In this document: positions 7,731 to 15,869 of the stretch, piece after piece
Numbering within the stretch: position 1 is the first letter of the stretch
How the letters are laid out: the number at the start of each line of letters is the position of its first letter
Assembly (NCBI GenBank): GCA_016192835.1
Contig: JACPTJ010000058.1
Span: forward strand, 1-33,463
Origin: Betaproteobacteria bacterium
Lineage (GTDB): Bacteria; Pseudomonadota; Gammaproteobacteria; Burkholderiales; SG8-41
Length of the DNA stretch: 33,463 nt
Reading direction: 5' to 3'
Notes under the pieces: generated by a model
What the model saw: the letters and a program-made list of their open reading frames with translations, nothing else
Database searches by the model: none
What the model was told of the DNA's origin: nothing
Translations under genes and position numbers: made by a program

Positions 7731-8780
7731 TCAGGCGGCTTGCTGCGCGGCAGCGCTCAAATCACCGACTGCGCGCATCGCCATCGCCAGGCCATGCGAA
7801 ACACAGGTATCGATGTCTTCGGGGCCGAGCGCGGAGCCGCCGACGTAAATGCCGCGGCGCGTGCTCGCGAAGCTCGAGGTGTAATGCTCGCCGCGGTCGA
7901 TAAAGCCGTGCTTCTCGAGCGCAACGCCGAACACTTTCGCGATTCCGGGGTTGTCCAGATTGGGGTCCATGCCGATCGCGTGCACGACCAGGTCGAACGG
8001 GATCACGATCGGGCGCTTGACCAGCGTGTCCTCGCCTTTGACCAGCAGCCGCTTGTCGGGGCCTTGTGTCACTTCGGCAATTCGCGCCTTGACGAACTTG
8101 GTGCGGAATTCCTCCTGCGAACGCCAGTAATACTTGTCTTCGTACAAACCGAAGGTTCGGATATCCATGTAGTAAATGTAGACGTCGGTCTTGGGCGCGA
8201 GCTCTTTGATCTCCATCGCGAGGTTGCACGACACCGTGCAGCAGATCTTGGAGCACCATTCGCGGCCGATCTGGCGGTCGCGCGAGCCGACACAGAGCAG
8301 GATGCACACGCGCTCCGGCACGCGGCCGTCCGACGGACACGCGATCCTGCCCGCAGCCACCATCTGCTCTACCTGGGTCGTGGTTACGACGTCCTCGTAA
8401 GTGCCAAACCCCCACTCGGGCTTGTTGATCGAATCGAAATGGGTAAAGCCGGTGCCGAGTATCACCGCGCCGGCGCTGACGGTCCGGCCGTTGTCGAGCG
8501 TCGCGGTGAAGTTGCCGAATTCGCCGTCCAGTTTTGCGACCCTGGTGCCCTGGTGTATCGTCACGAGCGAATTATCGGTAACCCGCTTCACCATGCGCCC
8601 GATCGCGTCTTTCGCCCATTCACCGGACGGCACCAGCTTGGCATAGCCGGACAGTATCGGCGCGCCGCCGAGCACGCCCGTCTTCTCGACGAGCACCACT
8701 TTCCGGCCGACCGACGCGATGCCGGCGGCCGCGGACAGTCCGGTCGGGCCTGCGCCGACGATCAATAGGGTTTCGGACAT
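7731..8780 (-). CDS. shdrA: sHdrA, FAD- and FeS-containing core subunit of the sulfur-oxidizing Hdr-like complex
   Basis: The 349-residue protein opens with an FAD-binding Rossmann motif GAGPTG (residues 9-14). A central cysteine-rich stretch (CVGSRDRQIGREWCSKICC, followed by C in VSCNLAMEIKE) is the HdrA FeS ligand region. A second nucleotide-type segment ends in GIYVGGSALGPEDIDTC. The short length, lacking the extra ferredoxin domains of methanogen HdrA, is typical of sHdrA. It is the electron-splitting or electron-collecting centre of the cytoplasmic complex that oxidizes sulfane sulfur. It is separated from shdrB1 by 111 nt containing repeat elements, the largest gap inside the sHdr part of the operon. 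Confidence 0.94.
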   Translation of the reverse strand: MSETLLIVGAGPTGLSAAAGIASVGRKVVLVEKTGVLGGAPILSGYAKLVPSGEWAKDAIGRMVKRVTDNSLVTIHQGTRVAKLDGEFGNFTATLDNGRTVSAGAVILGTGFTHFDSINKPEWGFGTYEDVVTTTQVEQMVAAGRIACPSDGRVPERVCILLCVGSRDRQIGREWCSKICCTVSCNLAMEIKELAPKTDVYIYYMDIRTFGLYEDKYYWRSQEEFRTKFVKARIAEVTQGPDKRLLVKGEDTLVKRPIVIPFDLVVHAIGMDPNLDNPGIAKVFGVALEKHGFIDRGEHYTSSFASTRRGIYVGGSALGPEDIDTCVSHGLAMAMRAVGDLSAAAQQAA

Positions 8781-8817
8781 GTCGAACAGCTCCTCTTTCC
8801 AGTACCCCTCACCCCTG

Positions 8818-8843
8818 CCCTCTCCCCGGGCGCGGGGAGAGGG
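8818..8843. repeat. REP-like palindrome between shdrB1 and shdrA
   Basis: Perfect 10-bp inverted repeat CCCTCTCCCC / GGGGAGAGGG with a 6-nt loop, preceded by CCCCTCACCCCTG. Elements of this form recur between genes in many proteobacterial genomes. In the transcript it forms a very stable hairpin and could shield the upstream messages from 3' decay. It has no T-run, so it is not a standard terminator. Confidence 0.75.
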
Positions 8844-8858
8844 AGAAAATGCTGCGCC

Positions 8859-8898
8859 TTCACTCCTTCACTCCTTCACCCGTTCACTTGTTCACTTG
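8859..8898. repeat. Five tandem octamers (TTCACYYS) overlapping the shdrB1 stop codon
   Basis: Units in order: TTCACTCC, TTCACTCC, TTCACCCG, TTCACTTG, TTCACTTG. The shdrB1 stop (TGA at 8894-8892) lies in the last unit. On the coding strand each unit supplies a GTGA, and two units form GAAGGAG, a Shine-Dalgarno-like string. An 8-bp unit is prone to slippage, but changes would affect only the untranslated gap and the end of shdrB1. Confidence 0.8.
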
Positions 8899-10232
8899 CT
8901 TATCGCCAGCGCCGGATCGTAGAGATACTCGATGCGCCCCGCTTCGACTTCTTTCAGATACGCCTCGAAATTCTGCTTGGCCGCGAGCCATGAGATGCCC
9001 ATTTTTTCCACCACTTCCTCGCACGGGCTCGCGTGCCATTGCAGCTGCACGATCTTGAAGGGGTCCGCCCCGCACGCGAGCGCCGCGAACTGGATGTCGG
9101 CCATGATCGGCATCGAGTAGTTCTGGCCGTGCGCCTTGCCGATCCACTGGTTCTTGTCCATGGTGGTGATGCAGCCGGTGTCGATGCCGAGCATCACGTC
9201 GGCGTTGGCTTCCTGGCGCGCGACCTTGATCTTGCGGTCCATGGTGAACGAGCGCGTGAACTCGCGCTCGGAGATGATGTGGCGGAAGCCGAAGCCGCAG
9301 CAGTCGTACCACGTCGAATAATCGATCACCTGCGCGCCGAGCGCCTGTGCGATCGAGGTGCCGACCGCGGTGCGGTTGCCGCCGAGCACGGACTCATCGT
9401 AAATCGCGTCCTCGTGCACCATCTTGTAGTAATGGCATGCAGTATGCACCGTGGTCCGCAGATGCGAAACGTCGATGGTCTGCAGCTCGGACGCGATGCG
9501 GTTCCTCATCACATGCACCCACTCCGAGTAATGCACGATCTCTTCCGGAATCACGAGCTTGCCGTCGACCAGGCGGCCGATCTTGGCGAGGATCTTCCTG
9601 ACGCGGTCACGCAGCTGCGGCGACTCGATCAGGTATTTGCGAACTTCCTTGTAATTGCCGTATGAGGTGCCGCAATGCACCAGCGGGAAGAAATGCCCGA
9701 GCTCGTGGCCGTGCTGCTTGCCGGACACGTACGCCTGGTGGAAGTTGCGCAGGAACACCGCGGCGAGCGATTCGAGATTGCCGACGCCCGAACCGTGGTA
9801 GTTCCATGCCGTGCACGAAGTCTGGTCGGTCTCATCGAGGTAATCCCTGCCCGGCACGTGGCCGAGCTTGTTCATGGTCCACAGCAGCGCGGTCGGGTAA
9901 CCGGGGATATTGCCGCACTGGCCGCACGACTTGTGGTGCCACAGCTGCAGGGTCGGGATTTTCTTGTTCCAGCCGAACAAGGTCTTGACATCGACCGGCC
10001 GGTGCGCGTCCGACACGCGGTGGACGATGATCTCGCCCTCTTTCTCGAGCTGCCACATGTGCTCGCGCACGTCGTCCATGCGATCCGCCAGGTCGAGGGT
10101 GCGGCGGTCGACGTGCTTCTCCACCCATGCGGTCGCCTTGGCGGCGTCTTCGGGCGTGAGGTTGGTCGGCTGGAAAAACGCGCCGTGGCCGGCGATGCCT
10201 GAGCCGTCGCTGGGATGCTGGAGTGTGTTCAT
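8892..10232 (-). CDS. shdrB1: sHdrB1, large heterodisulfide reductase subunit B-like protein
   Basis: A 446-residue protein, much longer than sHdrB2. The C-terminal half holds one clear CCG domain: C266, C311-C312-G, and C354 in GIDTGCITTMDKN. The N-terminal half has a divergent cysteine set, C103 and C106 (CGQCG), C140 and C187, which probably forms a second, variant cluster site. This asymmetry is characteristic of the sHdrB1 type. The ATG at 10232 overlaps the shdrC1 stop by 4 nt (ATGA) and is preceded by GGAGG. It would receive electrons through sHdrC1 and act in sulfane-sulfur oxidation in the cytoplasm. Confidence 0.93.
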   Translation of the reverse strand: MNTLQHPSDGSGIAGHGAFFQPTNLTPEDAAKATAWVEKHVDRRTLDLADRMDDVREHMWQLEKEGEIIVHRVSDAHRPVDVKTLFGWNKKIPTLQLWHHKSCGQCGNIPGYPTALLWTMNKLGHVPGRDYLDETDQTSCTAWNYHGSGVGNLESLAAVFLRNFHQAYVSGKQHGHELGHFFPLVHCGTSYGNYKEVRKYLIESPQLRDRVRKILAKIGRLVDGKLVIPEEIVHYSEWVHVMRNRIASELQTIDVSHLRTTVHTACHYYKMVHEDAIYDESVLGGNRTAVGTSIAQALGAQVIDYSTWYDCCGFGFRHIISEREFTRSFTMDRKIKVARQEANADVMLGIDTGCITTMDKNQWIGKAHGQNYSMPIMADIQFAALACGADPFKIVQLQWHASPCEEVVEKMGISWLAAKQNFEAYLKEVEAGRIEYLYDPALAISK

Positions 10233-10948
10233 TTTTCCTCCGATTGCTCGGCGAGCAGGTCTTCATACTCTTCCCGCTTCTCATCGATGAAGTCTTCAAT
10301 CACGTCGTACAGATTTTCGTCCATCGTTTCGAGCGACTTGAGCACGCCGGTCATTTCCCAGATCGTATACATCTCGACCGAGGTCTTGAGCGAGACTTCC
10401 CACGCGGTCGCGGTGGTCTGCAGCGTGCGCACCGGGATCGCCTTGCGCAGCGTCTTCAAGTCGCCCTGGACCTTCTGGATGTTGGGGCCCCAGTCCGGAA
10501 AGTGGTCGGGCTGGATCATGTCGGGAGACAGCTGATTGCCGGTGGTGATCAGCTTCAGCATTACGCGCCCAAACGGCCGCAGCACGTCCTTCGCCGACTG
10601 CATGCCGTGCTTGATCGAGACTTCACGCATGATCGCGATCAGGCCGCCGGGCGAGTTCTTGAACGGGCAGCGCGCGGCACAGGTCATGCACTGCGCGCAG
10701 GCCCAGATCTTCTCCTGCATCGCGTCATGGATCTGCTCGACGTTTTCGGTCCACAGCAATTGCACGATTTCGCGCGGGCTGAAGTCGTAGAAATGCGCCG
10801 ACGGGCAGGTCGCGGTGCAAATGCCGCAATTGAGGCAGCCGTTCAGCTCGTGCTCATAGCGCAGATCGGACTTGATGTCCTCCACGATCTCGCGCATCTC
10901 GGCGTACGAGGCCGTCGGCTTGCCGGCAGTTGCGGCAGGTGCGGCCAT
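10229..10948 (-). CDS. shdrC1: sHdrC1, heterodisulfide reductase subunit C-like ferredoxin protein
   Basis: The 239-residue protein carries two [4Fe-4S] motifs, CLNCGICTATCP (C38-C48) and CAQCMTCAARCP (C84-C94). The N-terminus is Ala/Pro-rich and the C-terminus strongly acidic (DEKREEYEDLLAEQSEEK). It is the first sHdr gene after tusA, sharing one base with its stop (TAATG). It would transfer electrons between sHdrB1 and sHdrA. The paralogous sHdrC2 in the same operon differs in spacing and C-terminal extension, as expected for the C1/C2 pair. Confidence 0.93.
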   Translation of the reverse strand: MAAPAATAGKPTASYAEMREIVEDIKSDLRYEHELNGCLNCGICTATCPSAHFYDFSPREIVQLLWTENVEQIHDAMQEKIWACAQCMTCAARCPFKNSPGGLIAIMREVSIKHGMQSAKDVLRPFGRVMLKLITTGNQLSPDMIQPDHFPDWGPNIQKVQGDLKTLRKAIPVRTLQTTATAWEVSLKTSVEMYTIWEMTGVLKSLETMDENLYDVIEDFIDEKREEYEDLLAEQSEEK

Positions 10949-11175
10949 TATTTTTTCTTCATGAAGAAGATGAATTCGTTGTTGGCGGTTTCCGACGCCA
11001 GCAATTCGTTGCCGGTCTGTTTGGAAAACGCCTGGAAGTCTTTGACCGAGCCGGGATCGGTGGCAAGTATCCTGAGCACTTGCCCGGTCGTCATATCGGT
11101 CAGCGATTTTTTACAGCGCAGAATCGGCAGCGGGCAATTCAGGCCCCGCGCATCAAGCTCTTTATCGAAATTCAT
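10948..11175 (-). CDS. tusA: TusA-family sulfur carrier protein
   Basis: A 75-residue protein, MNFDKELDARGLNCPLPILR at the start, with the CPxP motif at C14-P17. The cysteine carries a persulfide. TusA moves sulfane sulfur in the cytoplasm, and in this setting it would pass it to the DsrE-like protein or to sHdr. A longer reading from a TTG at 11244 exists, but the ATG at 11175 has GGAG about 9 nt upstream and gives the normal family length; the extra region instead holds a likely promoter. It is the first gene of the long minus-strand operon. Confidence 0.93.
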   Translation of the reverse strand: MNFDKELDARGLNCPLPILRCKKSLTDMTTGQVLRILATDPGSVKDFQAFSKQTGNELLASETANNEFIFFMKKK

Positions 11176-11197
11176 GCCCCGGACTCCAAGTAAGATT

Positions 11198-11213
11198 AGT
11201 TTACAATTAAACT
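11198..11213. promoter_or_regulatory. AT-rich palindrome, candidate operator of the sHdr-lip operon
   Basis: AGTTTA-CAAT-TAAACT, a perfect 6-bp inverted repeat in otherwise GC-rich DNA. A partial outer extension is visible (ATT / AAT). It covers the start site predicted from the promoter at 11216-11244, where a repressor would block initiation. Known sHdr operons are controlled by ArsR-type repressors that bind AT-rich inverted repeats; no regulator gene is in the window, so the link is inference. Confidence 0.5.
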
Positions 11214-11215
11214 CT

Positions 11216-11244
11216 AATATACGGTGATTCACTCCGTGGCGCAA
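11216..11244 (-). promoter_or_regulatory. Predicted sigma70 promoter of tusA / sHdr operon
   Basis: On the minus strand, TTGCGC (11244-11239) is followed after exactly 17 nt by TATATT (11221-11216), five of six matches to the -10 consensus. The start site would fall near 11209, about 34 nt before the tusA ATG. It is the only good promoter-like site in the 234 nt between tusA and the end of bepA (11176-11409). Confidence 0.5.
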
Positions 11245-11409
11245 GGATCGGAGCCGCCTCGCCGCGCGCCGAGCCGTCTTCCGGCGGCGACCTCGCGGCC
11301 GGCCGTGGAACTCCCTGCGCAGGACGAGAATTATAGTGCCTAATCCGCGCCGGTGCGGCGCACCATTCCCCCATCGCGATCAGGGGTATGGGTTGAAACT
11401 GATTCCGGT

Positions 11410-12852
11410 TTACCGCTTGTTGCGGCCTTCTTTGCGCATTTCGTTGTCGATCGCGCGCAGTTCCCTGAGACGCGCATCGACGCTCGATTGCTGATAAAAA
11501 TCGCCGTCGCCGCTTTTCTGCGCCAGCACCAGCTGCTCGATTGCCGCCGGAATGTTGCCGAGCCGGTATTGCGATTCCGCGAGCGCGCGGTGTTGCTGCA
11601 ATGACTTGTTCAACGCGGCGTAACCCCGCGCCTGCAGCTGATAGAGCCGGTAATCCGACATCGAATACTGCAGCCGGCTTTCGACCAGCTTCAGCGCTTC
11701 CTCAGGCTGCCGGTTCCGCAACAACGCATCGGCATAGTCGTAGATCAGCGCGCGGTAGCCGGGATAATTTTTCAGCGCCTCGCGGTAGGTCTGCAGCGCC
11801 GCCGCACCGTCACCGGCCGCGTCAAAGAGCCGCGCCGCCAGCGTATCGACGATCGGGCTCGAGGGCACCGTCTTGCGTAACGCCCGCAACTCCTGGGTCG
11901 CGCGCGCAGTGTTCTTGGCGCGGATCAGCGCCGTTACCAGGCCATAACGGCTCGCCGCCTCGCTCAGATATTTGCGCTCTTTCAGGCTTTCCTCGAAAAA
12001 AGCGACACTGTCCTGCGGGCTGTCCTGTAAGGCCTTGAGCTTGGCGCGGATCAACTGGAAGTCGAGGCTGTCGGGAACCTGCCGATACTGCAGGTTCTGC
12101 GCGCGGTTCTGCATGTCGGCGATACGCTCGTACGTCAGTGGGTGGGTGCGCAGATACGACGGTGCGGCGGTTTCATAAAACCGCGTCGAGCGCTGCAGGC
12201 GCTCGAAAAACAAAGGCATCGCCTGCGGATCGAATCCGGCATGCTCGAGGGTCTGGAAGCCTACCCGGTCAGCTTCTCGCTCGTTGTCGCGCGTAAAATT
12301 GAGCGCGGACTGGACCGAGCCCGCCTGGGACGCGACTATTGCCGCCTGCGACAACTCCGAGCTCACGCGCGATGCGAGGATCGCGACCGCAAGTCCCGCC
12401 AGCGACGTGATCGCCGATTGTTTCTGCGCCACCAGCATGCGCGCGATATGGTGCTGGGTCACGTGTGCGATTTCGTGCGAGACCACGCTGGCGAGCTCCG
12501 ACTCGCTTTGGGCAGCCAGAATCAGGCCGGAATTGACTCCGATGAAGCCGCCCGGCAACGCGAACGCATTGATCTGCGGATCGAGGATCAGGAAAAAATT
12601 GAATTCCTGGCGCGATTCGCCGCCCGCCGATACCAGGCGATAGCCGAGCGTGTTGAGATAATGGGAAATTTCGGCATCGTCCGAGTAACTGCGGTCGGCA
12701 CGGATTTCGCGCATGATGCCCTCGCCGAGGCGGCGCTCCTGCAACGGCGAGAACTCGCTTTGCGACACGTCGCCGAGATCGGGCAGCCGCTGGCCAAAAA
12801 CGGCGGGGACGGCCAGCAAAACGCAGGCCAACAACAGGTTTATCGACTTCAC
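11410..12852 (-). CDS. bepA: Periplasmic M48 metalloprotease with TPR repeats, BepA-like
   Basis: A 480-residue protein with an N-terminal signal peptide (hydrophobic to about residue 20, cleaved near VFGQ). The zinc site is HEIAH (126-130), with the third ligand in NEREADRVG (about 190-198). C-terminal TPR-type helical repeats fill about residues 260-460. BepA (YfgC) is a chaperone/protease that promotes LptD assembly and degrades misfolded outer-membrane proteins in the periplasm. The start is GTG at 12852; no strong ribosome-binding site is seen. It is divergent from the TPR-glycosyltransferase gene at 12913 with only 60 nt between. It lies behind tusA on the same strand but 234 nt away, so it is a separate unit. 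Confidence 0.9.
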   Translation of the reverse strand: MKSINLLLACVLLAVPAVFGQRLPDLGDVSQSEFSPLQERRLGEGIMREIRADRSYSDDAEISHYLNTLGYRLVSAGGESRQEFNFFLILDPQINAFALPGGFIGVNSGLILAAQSESELASVVSHEIAHVTQHHIARMLVAQKQSAITSLAGLAVAILASRVSSELSQAAIVASQAGSVQSALNFTRDNEREADRVGFQTLEHAGFDPQAMPLFFERLQRSTRFYETAAPSYLRTHPLTYERIADMQNRAQNLQYRQVPDSLDFQLIRAKLKALQDSPQDSVAFFEESLKERKYLSEAASRYGLVTALIRAKNTARATQELRALRKTVPSSPIVDTLAARLFDAAGDGAAALQTYREALKNYPGYRALIYDYADALLRNRQPEEALKLVESRLQYSMSDYRLYQLQARGYAALNKSLQQHRALAESQYRLGNIPAAIEQLVLAQKSGDGDFYQQSSVDARLRELRAIDNEMRKEGRNKR

Positions 12853-12912
12853 GTTGATATGATAGTCTGGACTTGCTGAAGTTCCTACACCGCGGTCGCG
12901 AGGGTTCGATCT

Positions 12913-14535
12913 GTGCTGCTCGATCTGCTGAAGTCAGTTGCCGGAAAGCTTGCCCGCGGGAGAGCGCCGCACGCCGCTACTTCCATGCCCGCCGCCGCCC
13001 GCAGCGCGGCGGCGGCGGGCAGCACGGGTGACGATGATGCGTCGCTGCGCGCTCAGGCACTGTATGGCGCGGGCGAGATGGACGCAGCGCGGCCGCTTTA
13101 CGAAGAATTATTGCATCGCGACCCGGATAATCTCGACGTTGCGTACCAGCTCGGCGTCATTTATGGCCGGACCAACCACCTGCAGCCCGCCAGCGCCCTG
13201 CTGGAGCGGGTCGTCGCGATGCGACCGGACTCGATCGATGTACTCAATGCGCTGGCCAATGTAGCCTGGTTGCAATGCCGTTGGCGGGACGCTGAGCAGC
13301 TGTTTCGCCATGCGCTCGAGATTCAGCCCGGCACAGTGGCGCTGTGGGCCAATCTCGGCCTGTGCCTGCACGATGCCGGAAAGCTCGATATGGCCGCGCA
13401 GGCGTTGCAACGCGCATTGGAGATCGACCCCGGCCATCTCGATGCGTTGCTGAATTCCGCTATGGTCAATATCGACGTTGGCCAACTCGACACCGGCGTG
13501 GCGATCCTGCAAAAAGCCTTGCAGATCGACCCCCGGTTCGCCGAGGCCCATGCGCTGCTCGCGCAACTGCGGTTGCAGCGCGGCGATTTTGGCGCCGGCT
13601 GGCCCGAATACGAATGGCGATTTCGTTGTGCCGACGCGCAACATCGGCGCGATGATGCTTTGGCGTCGTGGAACGGGAGTGCCGATTTGAAGCGCAATCT
13701 GGTTATTTACGGCGAGCAGGGTCTTGGCGATCAAATCATGTTTACATCGTGTCTGCCCGACGCGATCGCGCGCACCGGGCACTGCATTATGGAATGCGAT
13801 CCGCGGCTGGTGGGACTGTTTGCGCGCTCGTTTCCACAGGCGACTTTTTTACCCTACGATCCCAAGTCCGGGAAAGGCTCGGCCGAAGTGGACGCGAGGC
13901 CCGATTGCCAAACTCATCTCGGCAGCCTGCCGGGATTGTTTCGAAAGCAGTGGGCCGATTTTCCCCGGCACGAAGGTTACCTGAAACCGGACCCGGCGCG
14001 CGTCGCGTACTGGCGCGAGCGGCTTGCCGGTCTGGGTGCGGGCCTGAAAATCGGGATCTCATGGCGTGGCGGCGTGCCGCGGACGCGACACGCGTTAAGG
14101 TCGATCCCGTTGCGCGAATGGCTGCCCTTGCTGGAGTTGAAGGGACATAACTTTGTCAGCCTGCAATACGGCGAATGCCGCGGCGAGATCGCGGAGTTGG
14201 CGTCGCGGCCCGGCATTGAACTGCCCCATTGGCAGGAAGCACTCGATGACTACAGCGAGACCGCTGCACTGGTGGACGCGCTCAATCTGGTGATCAGCGT
14301 GTGCACGTCAGTAGTCCATCTGGCCGGGGCGCTCGGGAAATGCGCATGGGTATTGGTCCCCGTATGCCCGGAATGGCGTTATCTGAGTGCCGGGGATCGC
14401 ATGCCCTGGTATCCGGCGGTGCAGTTGTTCCGGCAGCAGACGCTCGGGGAATGGCAGCCTGTAATTGCCACCGTCCGTGACCGCCTGGCAACGGCAGCCG
14501 CGAGCCAGCCGGACGGAATCGAAATTTCAAGGTAG
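12913..14535 (+). CDS. TPR protein with GT9-like glycosyltransferase domain
   Basis: A 540-residue protein. After an N-terminal amphipathic basic segment ([16 protein letters not shown]) and an Ala-rich linker, TPR repeats run from about 43 to 235, then a GT9-like (ADP-heptosyltransferase-type) domain from about 258 to 535. Motifs are [12 protein letters not shown] (266-277), [21 protein letters not shown] and CPEWRY...MPWYP. The usual Asp of the (D)TxxxHLAGALG motif is replaced by Cys. No signal peptide is seen, so it should be cytoplasmic. GTG start with GAGGG 8 nt upstream. It is closely similar in layout and motifs to the island proteins at 20628, 23814 and 28886, but is separated from them by moaC and sox. 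Donor sugar and acceptor are unknown; a protein acceptor is suggested by the TPR domain. Confidence 0.82.
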   Translation: MLLDLLKSVAGKLARGRAPHAATSMPAAARSAAAAGSTGDDDASLRAQALYGAGEMDAARPLYEELLHRDPDNLDVAYQLGVIYGRTNHLQPASALLERVVAMRPDSIDVLNALANVAWLQCRWRDAEQLFRHALEIQPGTVALWANLGLCLHDAGKLDMAAQALQRALEIDPGHLDALLNSAMVNIDVGQLDTGVAILQKALQIDPRFAEAHALLAQLRLQRGDFGAGWPEYEWRFRCADAQHRRDDALASWNGSADLKRNLVIYGEQGLGDQIMFTSCLPDAIARTGHCIMECDPRLVGLFARSFPQATFLPYDPKSGKGSAEVDARPDCQTHLGSLPGLFRKQWADFPRHEGYLKPDPARVAYWRERLAGLGAGLKIGISWRGGVPRTRHALRSIPLREWLPLLELKGHNFVSLQYGECRGEIAELASRPGIELPHWQEALDDYSETAALVDALNLVISVCTSVVHLAGALGKCAWVLVPVCPEWRYLSAGDRMPWYPAVQLFRQQTLGEWQPVIATVRDRLATAAASQPDGIEISR

Positions 14536-14597
14536 ACCCGGGGGGGCCCGTGTTTTCATTCAGTACGCGCCGCGTTGGCTTAGAATATCTGTTTCGT

Positions 14598-15116
14598 ATG
14601 CAATCACCTACACGATACGTTTCAGACTTTGAACGCACCTTGAAAAAACTCACCCATTTCGACGCGGGCGGCAGGGCGCACATGGTCGACGTCGGCGCCA
14701 AAGACGAAACGCACCGCATCGCGCGTGCGCATGGCCGCATCGTGATGCAGCGAACCACGCTCGCCATGATAGTCGCCGGCAGCACCACGAAGGGCGACGT
14801 GCTGGGCGTGGCGCGCATCGCCGCAATCCAGGGCGCCAAGCACACCGCTGAACTGATCCCGCTTGCCCACCCGATTGGCCTGACCCGCGTCGGTGTCGAT
14901 TTCAAGATCGACCGCAAACGCAACGCGATCGAGTGCACTGCGACCGCGGAAACCCGTGGCCGCACGGGCGTCGAAATGGAGGCGTTGACCGCGGTCGCAA
15001 CCGGACTGCTGACCGTGTACGACATGTGCAAGGCGGTCGATCGCGGCATGCGCCTCGAGGACATTTGCCTGCTCGAAAAAAAAGGTGGCAAATCAGGTCA
15101 TTGGATCAGAAGCTAG
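14598..15116 (+). CDS. moaC: Cyclic pyranopterin monophosphate synthase MoaC
   Basis: The protein has all MoaC signatures: [15 protein letters not shown] near the start, the [19 protein letters not shown] segment, [23 protein letters not shown], and YDMCKAVD, which holds the catalytic Asp and Lys. MoaC converts the MoaA product to cPMP in molybdenum cofactor synthesis in the cytoplasm. Its start is uncertain. The ATG at 14598 gives 172 residues, about 16 more than usual at the N-terminus; a GTG at 14550 and a TTG at 14640 (MKKLTHFD) are alternatives, none with a strong ribosome-binding site. No other moa gene is in the window. Confidence 0.93.
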   Translation: MQSPTRYVSDFERTLKKLTHFDAGGRAHMVDVGAKDETHRIARAHGRIVMQRTTLAMIVAGSTTKGDVLGVARIAAIQGAKHTAELIPLAHPIGLTRVGVDFKIDRKRNAIECTATAETRGRTGVEMEALTAVATGLLTVYDMCKAVDRGMRLEDICLLEKKGGKSGHWIRS

Positions 15117-15361
15117 CGCGCCGCAATCGGTAGCTGCCGTTTCCGGCGGTACCGAAGCGAATTGACGCGCCTTGCACCCATCCGCAATTAGCATTTTTTA
15201 TCGCTCAATAAAAACAAATGTCTCGGCACGATAAACATGTGGACAATGGGTGCATCTTTTGGATAGCATCCACGGTCGATGATATTTGCGCTATGCGCGC
15301 TACGGACTGCTATGCGGTGCTCAAGCGACAGTGCGATAATCGCGTAAGCAAAGGAGGGTAG
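15117..15361. promoter_or_regulatory. sox upstream region with spaced 9-bp inverted repeat
   Basis: This 245-nt gap precedes soxY. It holds a perfect inverted repeat TGCACCCAT (15173-15181) / ATGGGTGCA (15246-15254) flanking an AT-rich stretch, a short direct repeat GCTATGCG (15290-15297 and 15309-15316), and AAGGAGG just before soxY. A weak sigma70-like candidate is TTGGAT (15259-15264) with GATATT (15281-15286). Sox operons are often repressed by the ArsR-type SoxR, so the paired half-sites could be operators, but no known consensus is matched with certainty. Confidence 0.4.
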
Positions 15362-15817
15362 ATGAATCAACTGCGCAGAACGTTTCTCAAGCTCTCGGGT
15401 GCGGCATTGGCGCTCGGCGCCGGCCTGCTCAAAAGCGGTGCGGCACTGGCCGCGGTCTGGAACAAAGCCGCATTCGAATCGAAAGCGGTCGCCGATGTGC
15501 TCAAGAATCTCGGCGCGCCCAATCTGATCGAGAGTAAAGACATCACCATCACCGCCCCGGACATCGCGGAAAACGGCGCCGTGGTACCCATAGCGGTGAC
15601 CAGCAGGATACTGAATACCCAGAGCATTTCGATCATCGCCGAGAAAAATCCGTTCCCGTTGAGCTCCACTTTCGATATCGCGAACGGCGCCGAGGGCTAC
15701 GTTTCGACCCGGCTCAAAATGGGCGAAACCTCGAACGTGCGCGCGGTGGTCAAGGCCGACGGCAAGTTTTACACCGCCGTCAAGGAAGTCAAGATCACCA
15801 TCGGCGGCTGCGGCTGA
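15362..15817 (+). CDS. soxY: SoxY, sulfur-carrying subunit of the Sox system
   Basis: A 151-residue protein ending in the diagnostic GGCG, whose cysteine (C150) covalently carries the thiosulfate-derived sulfur chain. The N-terminus is a Tat signal (RRTFLKLSGAALALG...), so SoxYZ is exported folded to the periplasm. AAGGAGG precedes the ATG at a good spacing. It is the first gene of soxYZAXB. Thiosulfate is coupled to the SoxY cysteine by SoxAX, and the terminal sulfone is removed by SoxB. Confidence 0.97.
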   Translation: MNQLRRTFLKLSGAALALGAGLLKSGAALAAVWNKAAFESKAVADVLKNLGAPNLIESKDITITAPDIAENGAVVPIAVTSRILNTQSISIIAEKNPFPLSSTFDIANGAEGYVSTRLKMGETSNVRAVVKADGKFYTAVKEVKITIGGCG

Positions 15818-15869
15818 TCCCGCATCGATCACCCCCGCGACCACAGGATAACGAGGAAAGGATCCCCTC

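Noticed and set aside
212-8768. Long plus-strand open frames opposite the sHdr-lip genes (for example 212-1663, 2582-3886 and 6804-8768)
   Set aside because: They are antisense to genes with clear catalytic motifs, are Arg/Ala-rich with no recognisable domain, and result from the high GC content.
8859-8898. Short repeat array considered as a CRISPR remnant
   Set aside because: Units are 8 bp and contiguous with no spacers, and no cas gene is present.
11176-11244. N-terminally longer TusA starting from TTG at 11244
   Set aside because: The extra residues do not fit the family, the ATG at 11175 has a good ribosome-binding site, and the extension covers a promoter and palindrome.
14538-14555. 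CGGG-GGGG-CCCG followed by TGTTTTC as a terminator after the TPR-GT gene
   Set aside because: Only a 4-bp stem with a broken T-run; likely just a G-run in GC-rich DNA.
15121-15155. Imperfect stem-loop after moaC (CGGTA...GCCG / CGGC...TACCG)
   Set aside because: The stem is interrupted by an internal loop and no T-run follows, so I cannot support a terminator.
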